64,000 nucleotides of DNA. It comes from Acanthamoeba castellanii str. Neff. Its lineage: Eukaryota; Discosea; Longamoebia; Acanthamoebidae. Shown one piece after another: positions 1 to 10,204 of the stretch (position 1 is the first letter of the stretch; every line of letters starts with the position of its first letter). The notes beneath the pieces were generated by a model. The model made no database searches and was not told where the DNA came from. It saw only the letters and a program-made list of their open reading frames with translations. Where the stretch lies: NCBI RefSeq assembly GCF_000313135.1, contig NW_004457584.1:274768-338767 (forward strand), written 5' to 3'. The position numbers and the translations under genes are program-made.

Positions 1-264
1 TTCACCAGGGTCTTGAAAGCCTTGAGCTCGTTCTTTTCAATGGCCAACAAGTTGTTCTTGAGGGTCATGCTGCATACATTCACTCAAGATTAGTTCCACT
101 CCCGCCAAATTCGAGAATCGCGATTGCGGGGGGCAGCACTAATCGGCAATTTGGCGCAGTAGCTTTTCCCTCTGATCCAACACGCTCTTGAGGTCCATCT
201 TCAGCCGGTTTTCAATGAACGCCTCATACTCTGCTGCCTTTGCCCGCGCTTCTGCCAGCTCCAT
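1..264 (-). CDS. UXT: UXT-like prefoldin subunit, 5' part (runs off left edge)
   Basis: UXT is a small alpha-class prefoldin-like protein of the R2TP/prefoldin-like co-chaperone complex that also acts as a transcription cofactor. The start ATG is at 264. Exon 1 (264-140) gives MELAEARAKAAEYEAFIENR and then a helix containing VLDQREKLLRQIADY. The intron 139-70 has GT..AG ends. Exon 2 (69 to the edge) resumes in frame with MTLKNNLLAIEKNELKAF. The order YE.FI, DLKSVLDQR, QIADYMTLKNN matches the first prefoldin helix of UXT as known from animals and plants. Only about 65 residues are in the window; the beta hairpins and second helix lie to the left. The next gene on the same strand ends about 280 bp upstream of this start. 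A different alpha-type prefoldin is possible but fits less well. Confidence 0.75.
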
Positions 265-544
265 CTTGCACGATGAGGTATAACTAATTTTTAATTGCAT
301 GAGGATTGATTTCTTCCCTTTGGTCGAAAGAAAGAAAAGATAAGGCGGAAAAATGGAGTGTTCGGTGGGTTGGCCCTTGTTGTGTTGTGGGGGTCAGCTG
401 AGTAACGGAACAGGCTATGGACACGACGAGAGAGGAGTGGGTGGTGGAAAGGGGGATGATTGGTGGTGGTGGTCAGACTGGAAGCGAAAGGCCCGAGACG
501 AGAGGACCCAGGAAAATTGCATCGTGCGTCGTCGTCATCGTCAT

Positions 545-2290
545 CTAGTGCTTTGGCGGGTTGGCAAGAGCATCGGCAGCGGTGGCGTTCAGTTCCTGCC
601 AGGCGGGAAGCGAGGAAAGAGAGCGTAAGTCACCCCAGATTAGGGGGGGGGGAAGAAACGAAAACGAGGCAGCCATGGTGGTGGGCAGGGCGCGCGTACC
701 TTGTTGGCGATGCTCTGGAGGTAGGGCATGGAGCCCTTCCACATCCGGTACAGGGCCTCCTCCTTGCCGATCTTCTCCAGGGTCTCGCAGATGTCCTCGT
801 CGCAGATACGCTTGCCCGTGACCACGTACTGAATGGGCTCGTACAGCATCTGCATTGCGTGTGTGTGTGGCGCGGTGGAAAGATGAGAGGATGAGCCCTG
901 CCCGAACATATAGGGGGGAAGGGTCTTTTTTTATACCTCGGGCTTGCCGTTGTGGTTGTCGATCGCCTTGTTGAGCAGCCGGCGCAGCTTGTCGGCCTTC
1001 CACTCCTCGGCGGGGAGCTCGGTGAACTTGCGGAGCATCTCCTCGACCATGGCCTCGGTGAGGAGGATGGCGTTCTTGAGCGTGTTGATGCAGAGCGGCT
1101 GCGACACGTTCACCGTGTTGACCACACTGGAGACCACACACGGCACACACGTCAGCAGTCTCGCTCTCTACTCTCTGTGTGTGTGGCTGACGGGAGCGTA
1201 CATGGTGGGGATCCAGCCCATGGGGTTGAGCTGCACGAGGTACGTGATCTCGCATCGGGGCTTGCCGGTAACGGGGTCGTTGTCGAGCGGCTTGATGACG
1301 AAGCCGCTGGACTTGAGCATGCCGCGGACGAAACCCTCCTCCACGGGAATGTCATCCCTCTCAATGCTGTTCACGACGGTCACGAAGAGGCCATCATCCT
1401 ACACGCACGCATGACGAAGCAACACGTTGTAGCCATCGGGTCAGCAGCTCGGCACCACGATACAAATGGAGGGGGAGGGAGCACGAACGGTGATCTTCTC
1501 GCCAGCGATGATGACGAAGTCGCGAGAAGCGACGGGCCAGGGAGCGCTGAACTTGTAGTTGCACACGCGCACGGTGGGGGTCAACTCGATCTTGTAGGTG
1601 CCGCCGAGGAACTGCAGAGATGCAAAAAAAGAGGCAAAACAAATATATTAATTAATTAGGAAAATGGACCAGAGGGTTAAAAAAAAACGAGTAGCAGCTG
1701 ATGATCTGCAGAAGCGGGCCGCAGTACGTACCATGTCGTCCCAGTACTTCCTGAGATCGACCTGCACCAGATGCAGACGCAGCACCTCCGCAGTGGCAGG
1801 GATGATGCCCTTACCACGGAAGCACCTGACGGGGTCATCAGGGTGGTCCTTGCTGTGAATGGTGATGCCCTATTGCAAAAAATAAAAGGAAAACATAGAG
1901 ATAGATGAGTGAGTGTGTGCGCAGGTGGTAATTATGAACGAGATCTCGAAGTAGCGAGGCGGCGTACATCCTGCTCCTTCCAGAACACCCAGCCCTCGTC
2001 GGCATCATAGTCCTGTGCGATTGAAAAAATGAAAAAAAAAAAATAAATGTGTTGATCGCTTGTTCCGTTACGGCACTGTGTTCATTAAAGAAACAGTCAT
2101 GTACCTTGAGGATGGACTCGTAGCCGGCCTCTGTGATGTCGAGATACTCCTTGTACAGCGAATCCTCCGGGCTGAGCTTGGGGATCTGATTGTAGGGGTC
2201 ATCGGGGGAGCCCATCTCTCTCCATTGCCACCAGGAGTGGTCAGCAGGATCAAAGGTGGAAAGGTCGGGGATCGGACGTTCGCCTTGCAT
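545..2290 (-). CDS. START-domain lipid-transfer protein
   Basis: START domains bind a single lipid (sterol, phospholipid or ceramide) in a hydrophobic cavity. The start ATG is at 2290 and the stop at 545, with about seven exons. Most introns begin GTAC (for example after ESILK at 2103, after KYWDDM, and after the ANK codons at 700). In order the protein shows an N-terminal WWQWREM region, a block WVFWKEQ..GITIHS with PVRCFRGKGII, then YKFSAPWPVASRDFVI, then SSGFVIKPLDNDPVTGKP and EITYLVQLNPMGWIPT. The last two are the signature C-terminal strands and helix of START. After it comes a helical tail (NTVNVSQPLCINTLKNAI and later exons) of about 130 residues, longer than usual. No membrane segment or PH domain is seen, so it may be a soluble StAR-like protein. 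Lipid specificity cannot be read from sequence. Confidence 0.8.
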
Positions 2291-2591
2291 GGTGGTGGTC
2301 AATAGAGGAGATCTGAGTGGGCGAGTAGAAAATGATGAATCAATCAAACGGCCGATGGAGGAGCGCAACAACAGATCGCGGCAGCGCAACTTGCTGGTTG
2401 ACAGCTGGGCGAAGTCTCCGCTCAAAGTCCGAAATTTCAAACATCTGAATATTCATTGGATGCATTACTGGGATGCTTCATTTTTCCTTCATGTCGACCT
2501 GCTCGCGGCTTTTCGCCACTTCCGCCTCTTTTAACTTGGGGTTCCTTTCCATGGAAGGTAAGCTCGGTCTGCTATCTTCTCATCCGTCTTC
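2291..2591. other. Intergenic, START gene 5' side / SDR gene 3' side
   Basis: About 300 bp separate the START gene start from the SDR gene stop; both genes read leftwards. No TATA-like element or repeat stands out. The frame of the START gene stays open upstream of its ATG for a short way, so part of this is probably 5' UTR. Confidence 0.4.
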
Positions 2592-3886
2592 TCATTGGCG
2601 TGCCGGTTCGTAGCTGAAGACCTGCGGCTCCACCAGGCGGAAGGGTGCGTGTAGGGCACCAGCCTTGCTGGGCTGCGCCGAGATCAGAGCTGCGGTGTCG
2701 GCGGCAGCTTTGGCCAGGGGGAGGAACACTTGCTCGCGTGCCAAGGGCGGCGATGTGATGTCTGTGGGATCAGCGTGCAGGCCCTGCACACACAACACCA
2801 AAAAGTTGGGAGTCGAGGTTAAGAAGCAGAGAGGGAGAGATTGCGGCCTGTACCGCATCCACTGGGAGCAGCTCGGCAAAGAGCTTGTCCGCCATCTCGG
2901 TCGCCACAAAGGGGTACCGCACGCACAGCAATGTGGTGTCCTGATAATACACGCACACGCACACGGTACGTGGTGGGCACGTTGTGTTTTCTCAGCGCCA
3001 ACCGTGCGTCCCATACCGTCGCTGATGCTGTGCTCGCCAACTGCACCTCAGCCTCTCTTTTCTGTGGTCCGTACAGGGCGTTTCCTAAGAAAACGGTAGA
3101 ACACGACGCGCGCGTGGCGCAGAAAGCGCAGGTGGTCAAGGCCGCGACAAACGGCTCAGTAAGCGGATGAGAGAAACGCTCGAGCAGATGAGAGGCGTGC
3201 GTCGAACCTTGAGGCCACCACCTCTCCTCGGCCGCCTGTGACGACAGGTACACGAACACCAGTCGGCCCTGTTGTTGTGGCTGTGGCGAGCCCTGACCGG
3301 CGAGGCCCAGGCCTCCCTGCAGGCGCGAGAGAAGCGCCACCGCGCTGCCGACGTTCACTCGCCACCAGCGGGCCACCTCCTCGCTGCTCCAGTCATCGGC
3401 CCGACTGTAGCGCCAGCAGGGCGCTCCCTCCGCGTCGTCGTCCCGCACCGAGGCCGGCTCGTGCGCGCCCGCCGCGTAGACCACCACCACCCGCCAGGCG
3501 TGCCCTCGCTCCTGCGCCTCCGCCACACCGGCCTGCACGGCGGCTGTGACGGCGGCCACGGCTCCTTCTCTGCCGCTGGCATCTTCGCTCGCCGCACCCA
3601 GGTCCACCTCCAGCACACGCGGCGCTACTCCTGGATGCTGCAGCTGATGCAGCTGGCCATGTTGTTTGTTGATGGCAGCCGCGGTGGAAGCCAGGCCGGC
3701 AGCGTCACGAGCGGCGAGCACTACTCGCACGTGGGGTCTAACGGGTGGTCGGTCTTCTTGCCGCTGTGGTTCCACGCTGCCCGAAGGTGCATCCAGGTCG
3801 CGTACGAGCTCGAGCGCCAGGGCACGTCCAAGGCCGCGCGAAGCCCCCACCACTACAACCAGGTGCTGCCGCACCTCCTCCTCCAT
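2592..3886 (-). CDS. Short-chain dehydrogenase/reductase, sepiapterin-reductase-like
   Basis: The classical SDR fold is visible. Start ATG at 3886 gives MEEEVRQHLVVVVGASRGLG, so the nucleotide-binding GxxxGxG motif (GASRGLG) lies at residues 14-20. Then come VRVVLAARD, VVVVYAAGAHE (the NAAG-equivalent strand) and VFVYLSSQAAEERWWPQG (the catalytic serine strand). After an intron with donor near 3220 and acceptor near 3090, the next exon has LYGPQKREAEVQ, which supplies the YxxxK catalytic pair. The C-terminal exons read CVRYPFVATEMADKLFAEL and end in SYEPARQ at 2592. The order and the PG/TEM segment after the active site resemble sepiapterin reductase, which makes tetrahydrobiopterin. Loops in the N-terminal half (residues 35-90) are longer than in the animal enzyme. 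Substrate assignment is inference; another carbonyl reductase of the SDR family is possible. Confidence 0.7.
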
Positions 3887-4001
3887 GTCCGCCACGCAAT
3901 GAAGCTTCTAACAAAAGAAAGAACAGATAAAAGAAAAAGAAAACGAAAGGAGAAAAAAGGAGGAGCGAACCTTCATTCATCAGCTGATCGGAGAACACAT
4001 C
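3887..4001. promoter_or_regulatory. Divergent promoter interval, 115 bp
   Basis: This short interval separates the start codons of the SDR gene (leftward) and the OTUD6-like gene (rightward). It is purine-rich (AAAAGAAAGAACAGATAAAA and similar) on the plus strand. Both 5' UTRs and any core promoter must fit here, so shared regulation is likely but unproven. Confidence 0.4.
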
Positions 4002-4628
4002 ATGGGCAAGACCAAGAAGCAAAAGAAGAAGGCGCGCACCCTCGCACACCCCTACGAGCGTCCCGGCGCGGCGGCTGCCGCACCTCCTCCGGAAAAGGCC
4101 ACCTCAGAAGATGAGGAGGAAGTGGGCGTGAGCACCATGGCCGACGCCTCCCTCTCCGTGGCCGCCGCCAGCGCCTCTGCCGGCGAAGGCGCCTCCAGCA
4201 GCTTCAGCTCCAGCTCCAGCAGTGCTGCAGCGGAGGCCGCGGGAGGAGGAGAGGATGGAGAAGAAGGCGCGGAGGAGGAGTCGAAGGGGCGGCTGCTGCA
4301 GCGGCACAAGGCCGAGTGGAAGAAGGTGCGGCAGCAGATCGACACGCTCAAGCGGCAGCGCAGCAAGTGGAAGAAGAAGGACTTCCGACAGAACGAGGAG
4401 CGGAAGCGGGTCACCAAGCAGCTCAAGGACCTGGAGGACGACATGCGGCAGCGCCACGAGAAGGAGCTCCGCGAGTGGGAAGCCAAGCACGCGGCGGCCT
4501 CGTCGGCAACGGCGAAGGGACCCAAGGGGGTGGGCCTGGTGGAGGCCAGCGGGGTGGACCTGGCCAAGCTCGCCGCCAGCTTCGGCCTGCCCAACCCCGC
4601 CAGCGGCGATGCCATGGCAGCCGAGTAG
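4002..4628 (+). CDS. OTUD6-type N-terminal domain protein lacking the OTU protease
   Basis: This is a single exon of 208 residues with ATG at 4002 and TAG at 4626. It starts with a basic cluster MGKTKKQKKKARTL, followed by an Ala/Ser/Glu-rich linker (residues 25-100). A charged coiled coil follows: LLQRHKAEWKKVRQQIDTLK, then RSKWKKKDFRQNEERKRV and KDLEDDMRQRHEKELREWEA (about residues 105-165). The pattern L(L)xRH+xExKxLxxxI...K.DKK.RK.L.xDvxxLExEMxxRHxxEL is the N-terminal segment of OTUD6A/B deubiquitinases. In those proteins an OTU cysteine-protease domain follows; here a 40-residue tail and a stop codon follow instead. No OTU catalytic Cys/His motif is found downstream, where the opposite-strand isomerase gene begins. 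It may be an adaptor or a lineage-specific split. Function unknown. Confidence 0.65.
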   Translation: MGKTKKQKKKARTLAHPYERPGAAAAAPPPEKATSEDEEEVGVSTMADASLSVAAASASAGEGASSSFSSSSSSAAAEAAGGGEDGEEGAEEESKGRLLQRHKAEWKKVRQQIDTLKRQRSKWKKKDFRQNEERKRVTKQLKDLEDDMRQRHEKELREWEAKHAAASSATAKGPKGVGLVEASGVDLAKLAASFGLPNPASGDAMAAE

Positions 4629-4769
4629 CAGGCTATGTAGGTGTGAGCTATGTGTGTGTAGGTAGGTATGTTTGCGTGTTCTTCCATACCACATACCATA
4701 CATTACCATACCGTACGTTTATACACTCTACATGTACGCACAACAAGATGGCCACAAAGGCGGTGAGTG

Positions 4770-6018
4770 TCAAGTGGAGGAGGAGGTGGTGGGCTGGGTG
4801 GTGCCGGGCGTGTGGCGCGCGGCGAGGAGGGCGTCGAGCCGGCGGCGCACCCAGTGGAACCGGTCGGCGCCGAAGAAGAGGTGGCCGCCGACCACGAAGG
4901 AGGGCACCCCGAACACGCCCTCCTCCTCGGCCGCCTCGCGAATTTCCGCCAGCTGGCCCCGCGCCGCGCCGCCACCTCCCTCCTCCTGCTGTTGCTCGTC
5001 GTCTCCCACGAAGGCCGCGTAGCGCGATTCCCACCCGGCGGCGGCCTGGGAATGATCACCGGCGTGGCGCGCGACGGCGTCCTGCAGCACGCACCGGATG
5101 GCCTCCGCCTGCTCGATGTCGAGCCGCCGCTCGAAGAACTCCCGATAGACCCGGTCTAATACGGCGTCGTGTGAACACGCGGCGATCGAGCGGTGTGTGT
5201 GTGTTGTGTGTGTGTGCGCGCTCTTGGCCTTAGGCCGGGCGTGGGATGGGAGTGGGGTTGGGGGGGTGCGGTACCGGTGTAGGCGCGGAAGACAGGCCGG
5301 CCGAGCGACTGGGCGAAGAGGCCCGCCGCGTTGGCCCTCGTGGAATCGAACACGCGCTGGGGACCCTTGATCACCAGCGGCGGGTCGCGCTCATTCGCCC
5401 ACCTGCACGTGCCATCACACCACACAGCAACACGGCGCGCTCCGTCAGGCCACACACACACGCGCGCACACGACACACACACCACACGAGAGAGAGAGAG
5501 AGAGTTGTGGTAACCGGTTTCTCTTGTACTTACTGCCGTGCGTCGACGTAGGCGTACTTGACCTTGTTGAGGTGGTAGCGGCTGCGCGACCCTGCGTCGT
5601 GAAAGACGACACCACACATGTGTGTTGGGACCACGGTGGGGGACCACCACGGGGTGAGAGGAAGTGAAAAGAAAGAGAGTCGGACGTGGGGGGGGGGTAG
5701 GGGCGCACCAGGCAGACCGAAGCCCTCCTCGACGGGGAAGGCGAAGGGGAGCCACCGCACGTGCACGGCGTCGGGCGGGTAGTGGTCTTCGATGCCGTAG
5801 ACCAGATCCTTGGCCAGGTAGGCGAACGGGCTGCGGTAGTCGAAGTAGAACCGTACCTCCACCGGCGGAGGAGCGCCACCGCTGCTCGATGCTGCCGCTG
5901 CTGCTGGTGGTGGCTGGTGCTCACCCCCGCCCGTGCTCACAGAGCTCAGTGAGCGACTGGCACAGGAGGCTGCAGTCCTCGAGGAAAGCACTACCGCCAA
6001 GGATCTGCAATGCCACAT
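4770..6018 (-). CDS. 2-hydroxychromene-2-carboxylate isomerase / GST-kappa family (DsbA-like)
   Basis: Thioredoxin-fold enzymes of this family use glutathione; members include bacterial HCCA isomerase and the mitochondrial/peroxisomal GST kappa. The start ATG at 6018 gives MWHCRSLAVVLSSRTAASCA, an Arg/Ser/Ala-rich leader without acids that looks like a mitochondrial presequence. The mature domain starts VRFYFDYRSPFAYLA (the family's FYFDxxSPxaYLA motif, with Ser in the position that activates GSH). It continues WLPFAFPVEEGFGLPG, KVKYAYVDARQ, WANERDPPLVIKGP and FDSTRANAAGLFAQ. The last exon has EEGVFGVPSFVVGGHLFFGA, including the cis-Pro motif GVPSF, then DRFHWVRRRLDALL. About five exons; the stop is at 4770. 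The last part carries a Gln/Glu/Gly-rich insertion (residues near DDEQQQEEGGGG). The substrate is not determined by sequence. Confidence 0.8.
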
Positions 6019-6958
6019 CCTCTGGGACACAACAAAATAAACCCAATAAAAGCTGCTTTATTGCTTCTGAGGCATAGTGTTGGAGTAGGATATGTGTAGT
6101 GGAGAAGTAGATGTAGAAAGCGTTGTATTTGCTTTTATGAGAATAAAGAGATCAACATGAAGAATGTGAAACTGGTGCTGAGCTCCTTTATATATGTTTG
6201 TCTCTTATGTGGTTGGTTGAGGGGTTCTTGGTCATTGAGGAGTTAGGGGTGCATCAATGGTATGGTTCCACTTGAGTGGTACCTGCATGAGTCTGTAGAG
6301 ACTCTCCAGCAGTTGCCTGATGTTGTAGTTGATCCTACAGTGGGTGAAACCCTTCTTCAAGACTGGAACATGGGTGACTCCACCTTGTGATGGCCAGGTG
6401 TGGCACAAAGGCAGTCATAGCACACTGTCATGAGGCTATAGACTCAGGAAAAGATGTCTTCTTTTGGGCTTGGACCTGCAATGAGTTGAGGGTGAGTTTG
6501 ATGTGTGAAAAATTTGTGTGAATGCAGATGCAACAAGGTCAGGAAAGGTGTGTCCATCCCAACTACAAGCAAAAATTGGGACCAGCAGGTTTGCACAACT
6601 GAGCATGCAAGTTAGCACAAGCAAACATCATGTTGACCTGCTTATGAAAATGATCACAAAGCTCTCACCTGTCCGCACCAAACAGTAACCTGGAAGCCAA
6701 AAGAAAAAGGAATGAAATTGGTTGTCCTGCGGAAGGGCGTGCGGGATTGGACGGTGGCGGGGTGCTAGCTTCGGTAATTAGGGCCACGGCGCCACTCAAG
6801 GTGCCCAGCAATCCCCTTGAGCAGCGCGAAGAAGAACAAGAACACGAGAGAGGTGCGTGGGGGGGGGGCAGCTTGTGTGGTGGCGCATTTGGCTCTGCAG
6901 CGGCTAACTAGGCGAGCTTAATAAATAAATATCCATCCACACACCAGCAGAAGCAACC
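6019..6958. other. AT-richer island between two gene starts
   Basis: About 940 bp lie between the isomerase start (leftward) and the LIM gene start (rightward). From about 6060 to 6720 the base composition is clearly less GC-rich than anywhere else except 40.4-41.7 kb, and the usual intron-type microsatellites are absent. Leftward reading frames of about 55-60 codons occur (6436-6624, and one at about 6245-6415 containing FTHCRINYNIRQLLESLYRL), but they are in different frames and separated by stops. This could be a decayed coding sequence or transposon, or a long untranslated/regulatory region. From 6720 to 6958 it returns to normal composition and probably holds the LIM promoter; GAGCTTAATAAATAAATA lies just before the LIM ATG. 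Confidence 0.4.
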
Positions 6959-7725
6959 ATGTCGACTCTGGGCAAGTGTGCGAGGTGCGGCAAGACCACC
7001 TACTCCATCGAGGGCTTCAAGGTGGGACCCCCCAACGCCGAGCAGGTCTACCACAAGGGCTGCTTCAAATGTACCCCCCACCCCACCCCACCCCGCCTTT
7101 CTCCCCCCCCCTTAACTCTTTCATGGTGGGTTTGGTTTGGTTTGGTTTGGTTTGGGGGGTTGCAGGCCAGAACGAGGGGTGCACGTGGCAGCTCAACCTG
7201 ACCAACTACAAGTTCTACGACGGCAAGGCCTACTGCAAGAACCACAGGCAAGACACCACCACCACCACCCCTGCCACCACTGCGCACGAGCGTGTGCTGC
7301 GAGGGGGTATGCCGCGCGGGGCCACCGGTGACTAATGCGTGTGTCCGTGCGATACGTGCGATGGTGCACAGTCCGGTGACGGGGTTCTCCAACGTGGAGA
7401 ACGGCCAGAACGTGCGGGTGCACGGCACGGTGGGTTCGGCGGCCATCCACGTCGATCGGGCGCTTAACGCGCCCAAGCTCGACACCGTGAACGAGCAGAT
7501 CCGCGCCCCTGTCACCTCCAACCAATACGGCGTGGGCGCCATGACCGTGCAGACCGCCATCAGTACGGACGCTGCTCCCCTACCCCACCACCACCACCCA
7601 TCGATGCATGGCCGAGAGTTGAGTTGGCTCACCTCCGTCCGCTCGCACACGACACACACACACGACACACAGACGCGCCCAAGAGGGACGTGGTGAACGA
7701 GCAGGTCCGCGGGGCGCGGGAGTGA
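6959..7725 (+). CDS. Small single-LIM-domain protein
   Basis: LIM domains are double zinc fingers that mediate protein contacts, commonly at the actin cytoskeleton. The ATG at 6959 gives MSTLGKCARCGKTTYSIEGF. Four exons are inferred, one with a GC donor (intron starting at 7248, exon ending AACCACAG). Spliced, the ligands are C7-x2-C10, H-KG-C-FK-C, then Cys four residues further on (C-QNEG-C instead of the usual C-x2-C), and YCKNH at the end. The C-terminal tail (SPVTGFSNVENG onward) contains two copies of a motif, LNAPKLDTVNEQIR and INAPKRDVVNEQVR, the second made by joining exons at 7566 and about 7675. The stop TGA is at 7725. Layout resembles the short one-LIM proteins of amoebae. The partner of the NEQ(I/V)R motif is unknown. 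Confidence 0.75.
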
Positions 7726-7968
7726 ATGCCCCTGGTCCTGGTCCCTGAGCTCGGGGGCCGTGGCGTGACGCTTGGCGCCGTGTGCAGAGTGGAATAGAGG
7801 AGGAGCCAAGAGAGGGGCGCGATGAAGAGGGAGAGTGTGTGACATGTGTGTATCGTGTGTATCGTGTATTGTGCTGGACCAGACCGGCCTGCCAACAACA
7901 AAGGAGACGACCCCATCTAAGCATTACGCACAGGGCAGCCGCGGCACGCACTTGGGGGGGGGGATAGG

Positions 7969-8991
7969 TCAGGAGGAGGTCATGACGAGGCAGAAGTCTT
8001 CATACAGCACTCCCCCGACCTGTCCAAATCATCGAAGTGAGCCAATCTTCCAACGCACACGCACGTGGGCGGGAAGGGAGGAGAGTGGGGGGGGGGTGCC
8101 TTGGCGCGATCGGCGAGGAGGATCATTTCGTGGAGCTCGTCCTCGCTGAGCTTCTCGCCAACTTCTTGCGCTACTCGTCGCAGAGAGCTCAGCGTGATCA
8201 TGCCCTTCTTCTCGACATCGAACAGCTTGAACGCCCTCTCGATCTCCGTACCCATGTCCTTCTCGGTCTATATAGGCGACGACATTGTGGTTGGCGCCAA
8301 GCGGTGTGTGTGTGTGTTTGTTTGTTAGCGCGTCACTGTGCGTCAAAAGAGGAGGAGAAACGGACCAGCAGCGCCGTGAAGGCCTGCTCGAACTTGCGCA
8401 CGTCGACGAAGCCCTCGGGTCCGTCCTCGAGCTCGCCAATGATGCGCTTGATGTCTTCGCTCTTGTCCTGGTGTTTGGTTGCGTCAGTCACCCACTCCAC
8501 CACCAAATAAGGCCACGCCGCCGCCCGCCGCCGCAGCAGGAGCAGCAGAAGAGAGCTGGACATTGTGCGTGCCGTACCTCGTAGCCGAGAGCACTCATCA
8601 CACCCCGCAACTCGTGCGCCGCGACACGTCCTGTGCCGTAGAAGAGGTGGGGGGGGGGTTGATGGGCGGGTGGGCAGAGCAAGCAGACACCAGGCCAGGG
8701 AGGGGGTACCGGTCCCGTCGAGGTCGAGCAGGTCGAAAGCAGACTGGGGCTCGCTCTTTCGCTTCTTGCTGGCCGTGGCGGCTCTCGCCTTCTTGCCGGC
8801 CGTCGCACCCTTGCCCCGAACGGACCCTGCCGCAGGTGCCCGTTTGGCCGCTCGTTTTCGTGGGGTTGCCGAAGATCTGGCGCTCTGCACAGGCAAAGGA
8901 GGAGTGGCCCATGTCGGGAATGGTCAACCAACACCAACACATCGATAAAGAAGCAGGTAGGTAGCTCACGGATGTATGGTACACGTACCAT
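7969..8991 (-). CDS. Centrin/caltractin-like EF-hand protein
   Basis: Centrins are calmodulin-like proteins of microtubule-organising centres and nuclear pores/repair. Exon 1 appears to hold only the ATG (8991) followed at once by GTACGT. Exon 2 starts after CAG with SARSSATPRKRAAKRAP, a basic leader like that of centrins. EF-hand 1 has FDLLDLDGTGRVAAHELRGV (D-x-D-x-T-x-R...E, intact). EF2 (RIIGELEDGPEGFVDVRKFE), EF3 (AFKLFDVEKKGMITLSSLRR) and EF4 (ADRAKVGGVLYEDFCLVM) keep the helix frame but lack most calcium ligands. The last intron has a GC donor (AAG|GCACC near 8100); splicing it restores VGGVLYEDF and the stop at 7969. Length is about 175 residues, normal for centrin. It probably binds one calcium ion. 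A centrin paralogue rather than the canonical centrin is most likely. Confidence 0.75.
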
Positions 8992-9087
8992 CTTGCACAC
9001 ATCAGACAAAAGAAGACAAAAGCAGGGGAGGGGCATAAGAAATGGCAAGAGAAACCAAAGAATAATGCGAACAAGGCCGGCCGGAAG
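8992..9087. promoter_or_regulatory. Divergent promoter interval, 96 bp
   Basis: This is one of the two shortest start-to-start distances in the window: it separates the centrin-like ATG (leftward) and the methyltransferase ATG (rightward). It is A/G-rich on the plus strand. The two 5' UTRs must be very short or overlap. Confidence 0.4.
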
Positions 9088-10144
9088 ATGGCCAGCAGGA
9101 GACAGAGAACGACGATTGCTGCAGTCGCACGGCAAACCTCCGCCAGCACATCGTGGGAAAGCGCGGGACGGTGGTACGATGGCATAGTCGGCAAGGTGCG
9201 TCCGCCTGGCCTGCTGTATCATACGCGGCCGTTCTGATGGCCGTCAGCGGGTCAACCCACAGGAGGGGCACCATTTCCACCAGCAGCTCGTCATTCCCGG
9301 GGTTCTGCGCTTGCTGCGCTTAGATTCGTCGCCCAAGGTGGCCAGTTCGCTGTTGGACCTTGGGTGTGGGCAGGTGCGTACTCGTGTGTGAGCAGCGCGG
9401 CAGCATGTAGGTCCCGCCGATGTGGTGGTTGTTGCTTTGCTTGCTCAAGTGGCTCTGCGTGTGCGTCAGGGAGTGCTGGGGCGGCAGGTGCCCAAAGGAG
9501 TGGAGTACGTGGGCGTCGATGCCTCGAAGTTCCTCGTCCGCAAGGCGCAGGCCTACGACACCGCGCCGCAGCACCGCTACGCTGTTGCTGATGTCACTCG
9601 ACCCTACGACGTCGCGCCCAAGTCCACCGGCGGTGGCTTCTCGCACGCGGCGTTCGTGCTCTCGCTCCAGAACATGCGCGATCAAGCAGCTGCCCTGCGC
9701 ATTGCGGGCGAGCGGCTGGGCGACCAGGGGCGGCTCGTGGTGGTGCTCAACCACCCGTGCTTCCGCGTGCCTCGGCAATCGCGATGGGAGGTGGACCCGC
9801 AAAACAACGCCCAGTACCGCCGCGTCGATCGCTACCACAGCCCGCTCGAGGTGCCGATCATGGTGCATCCCGGAGTGAAGAAGGGCGGCGGCGCGACAGA
9901 GCCCTCCTCCTCCGCCGCCGCCAAGAGCGAGGGCGCGAGCCCCACCACCTATTCGTACCACTACCCGCTGGACCACTACTTCCGGTGGCTCTCCGACGCC
10001 GGGATGGCGGTCGAGCTCATTGAGGAGTGGTACTCGGACAAGACGAGCGAGGGCAGCCAAGCCAAGCGAGAGAATCGAGCACGGACAGAGTTCCCCCTCT
10101 TCCTTGCCATTTCATCGTTCAAGCTCCAACAAGCCACGCAGTAA
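9088..10144 (+). CDS. Class I SAM-dependent methyltransferase
   Basis: Three exons are inferred: 9088-9195, 9263-9373 and 9470-10144, with introns GTGCGT..AG. The protein opens MASRRQRTTIAAVARQTSAS, then YDGIVGKEGHHFHQQLVIPG VLRLL, a typical lead-in of class I methyltransferases. Motif I is SSLLDLGCGQGVLGRQVP, which needs the second intron to be removed (GCGQ|G). Motif II is VEYVGVDASKFLV, with the acidic residue at the end of strand 2. Later strands are HAAFVLSLQNM (motif IV region) and GRLVVVLNHPCFRVP. The C-terminal part has YHYPLDHYFRWLSDAGM and ELIEEWYSD, as in small-molecule methyltransferases of the UbiE/BioC type. The very basic N-terminus could be a mitochondrial leader. The stop is at 10142-10144, only 60 bp from the end of the convergent HEI10-like gene. 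The substrate is unknown. Confidence 0.75.
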
Positions 10145-10204
10145 AGCACAGGGCGTTACTTCCTAACAAAGGCGCTGTATTGCTGCTCGGAAGAGCCCAG
10201 GTGA

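Noticed and set aside
6018..6030. An upstream start giving MSQRM for the isomerase
   Set aside because: The first codon of that longer reading is GTG on the sense strand. The first ATG is at 6018 and gives a good mitochondrial leader.
6060..6720. Retrotransposon or DNA transposon in the AT-rich island
   Set aside because: No reverse transcriptase, integrase or DDE motif could be read in any frame and no terminal repeats were seen, so only a neutral description is given.
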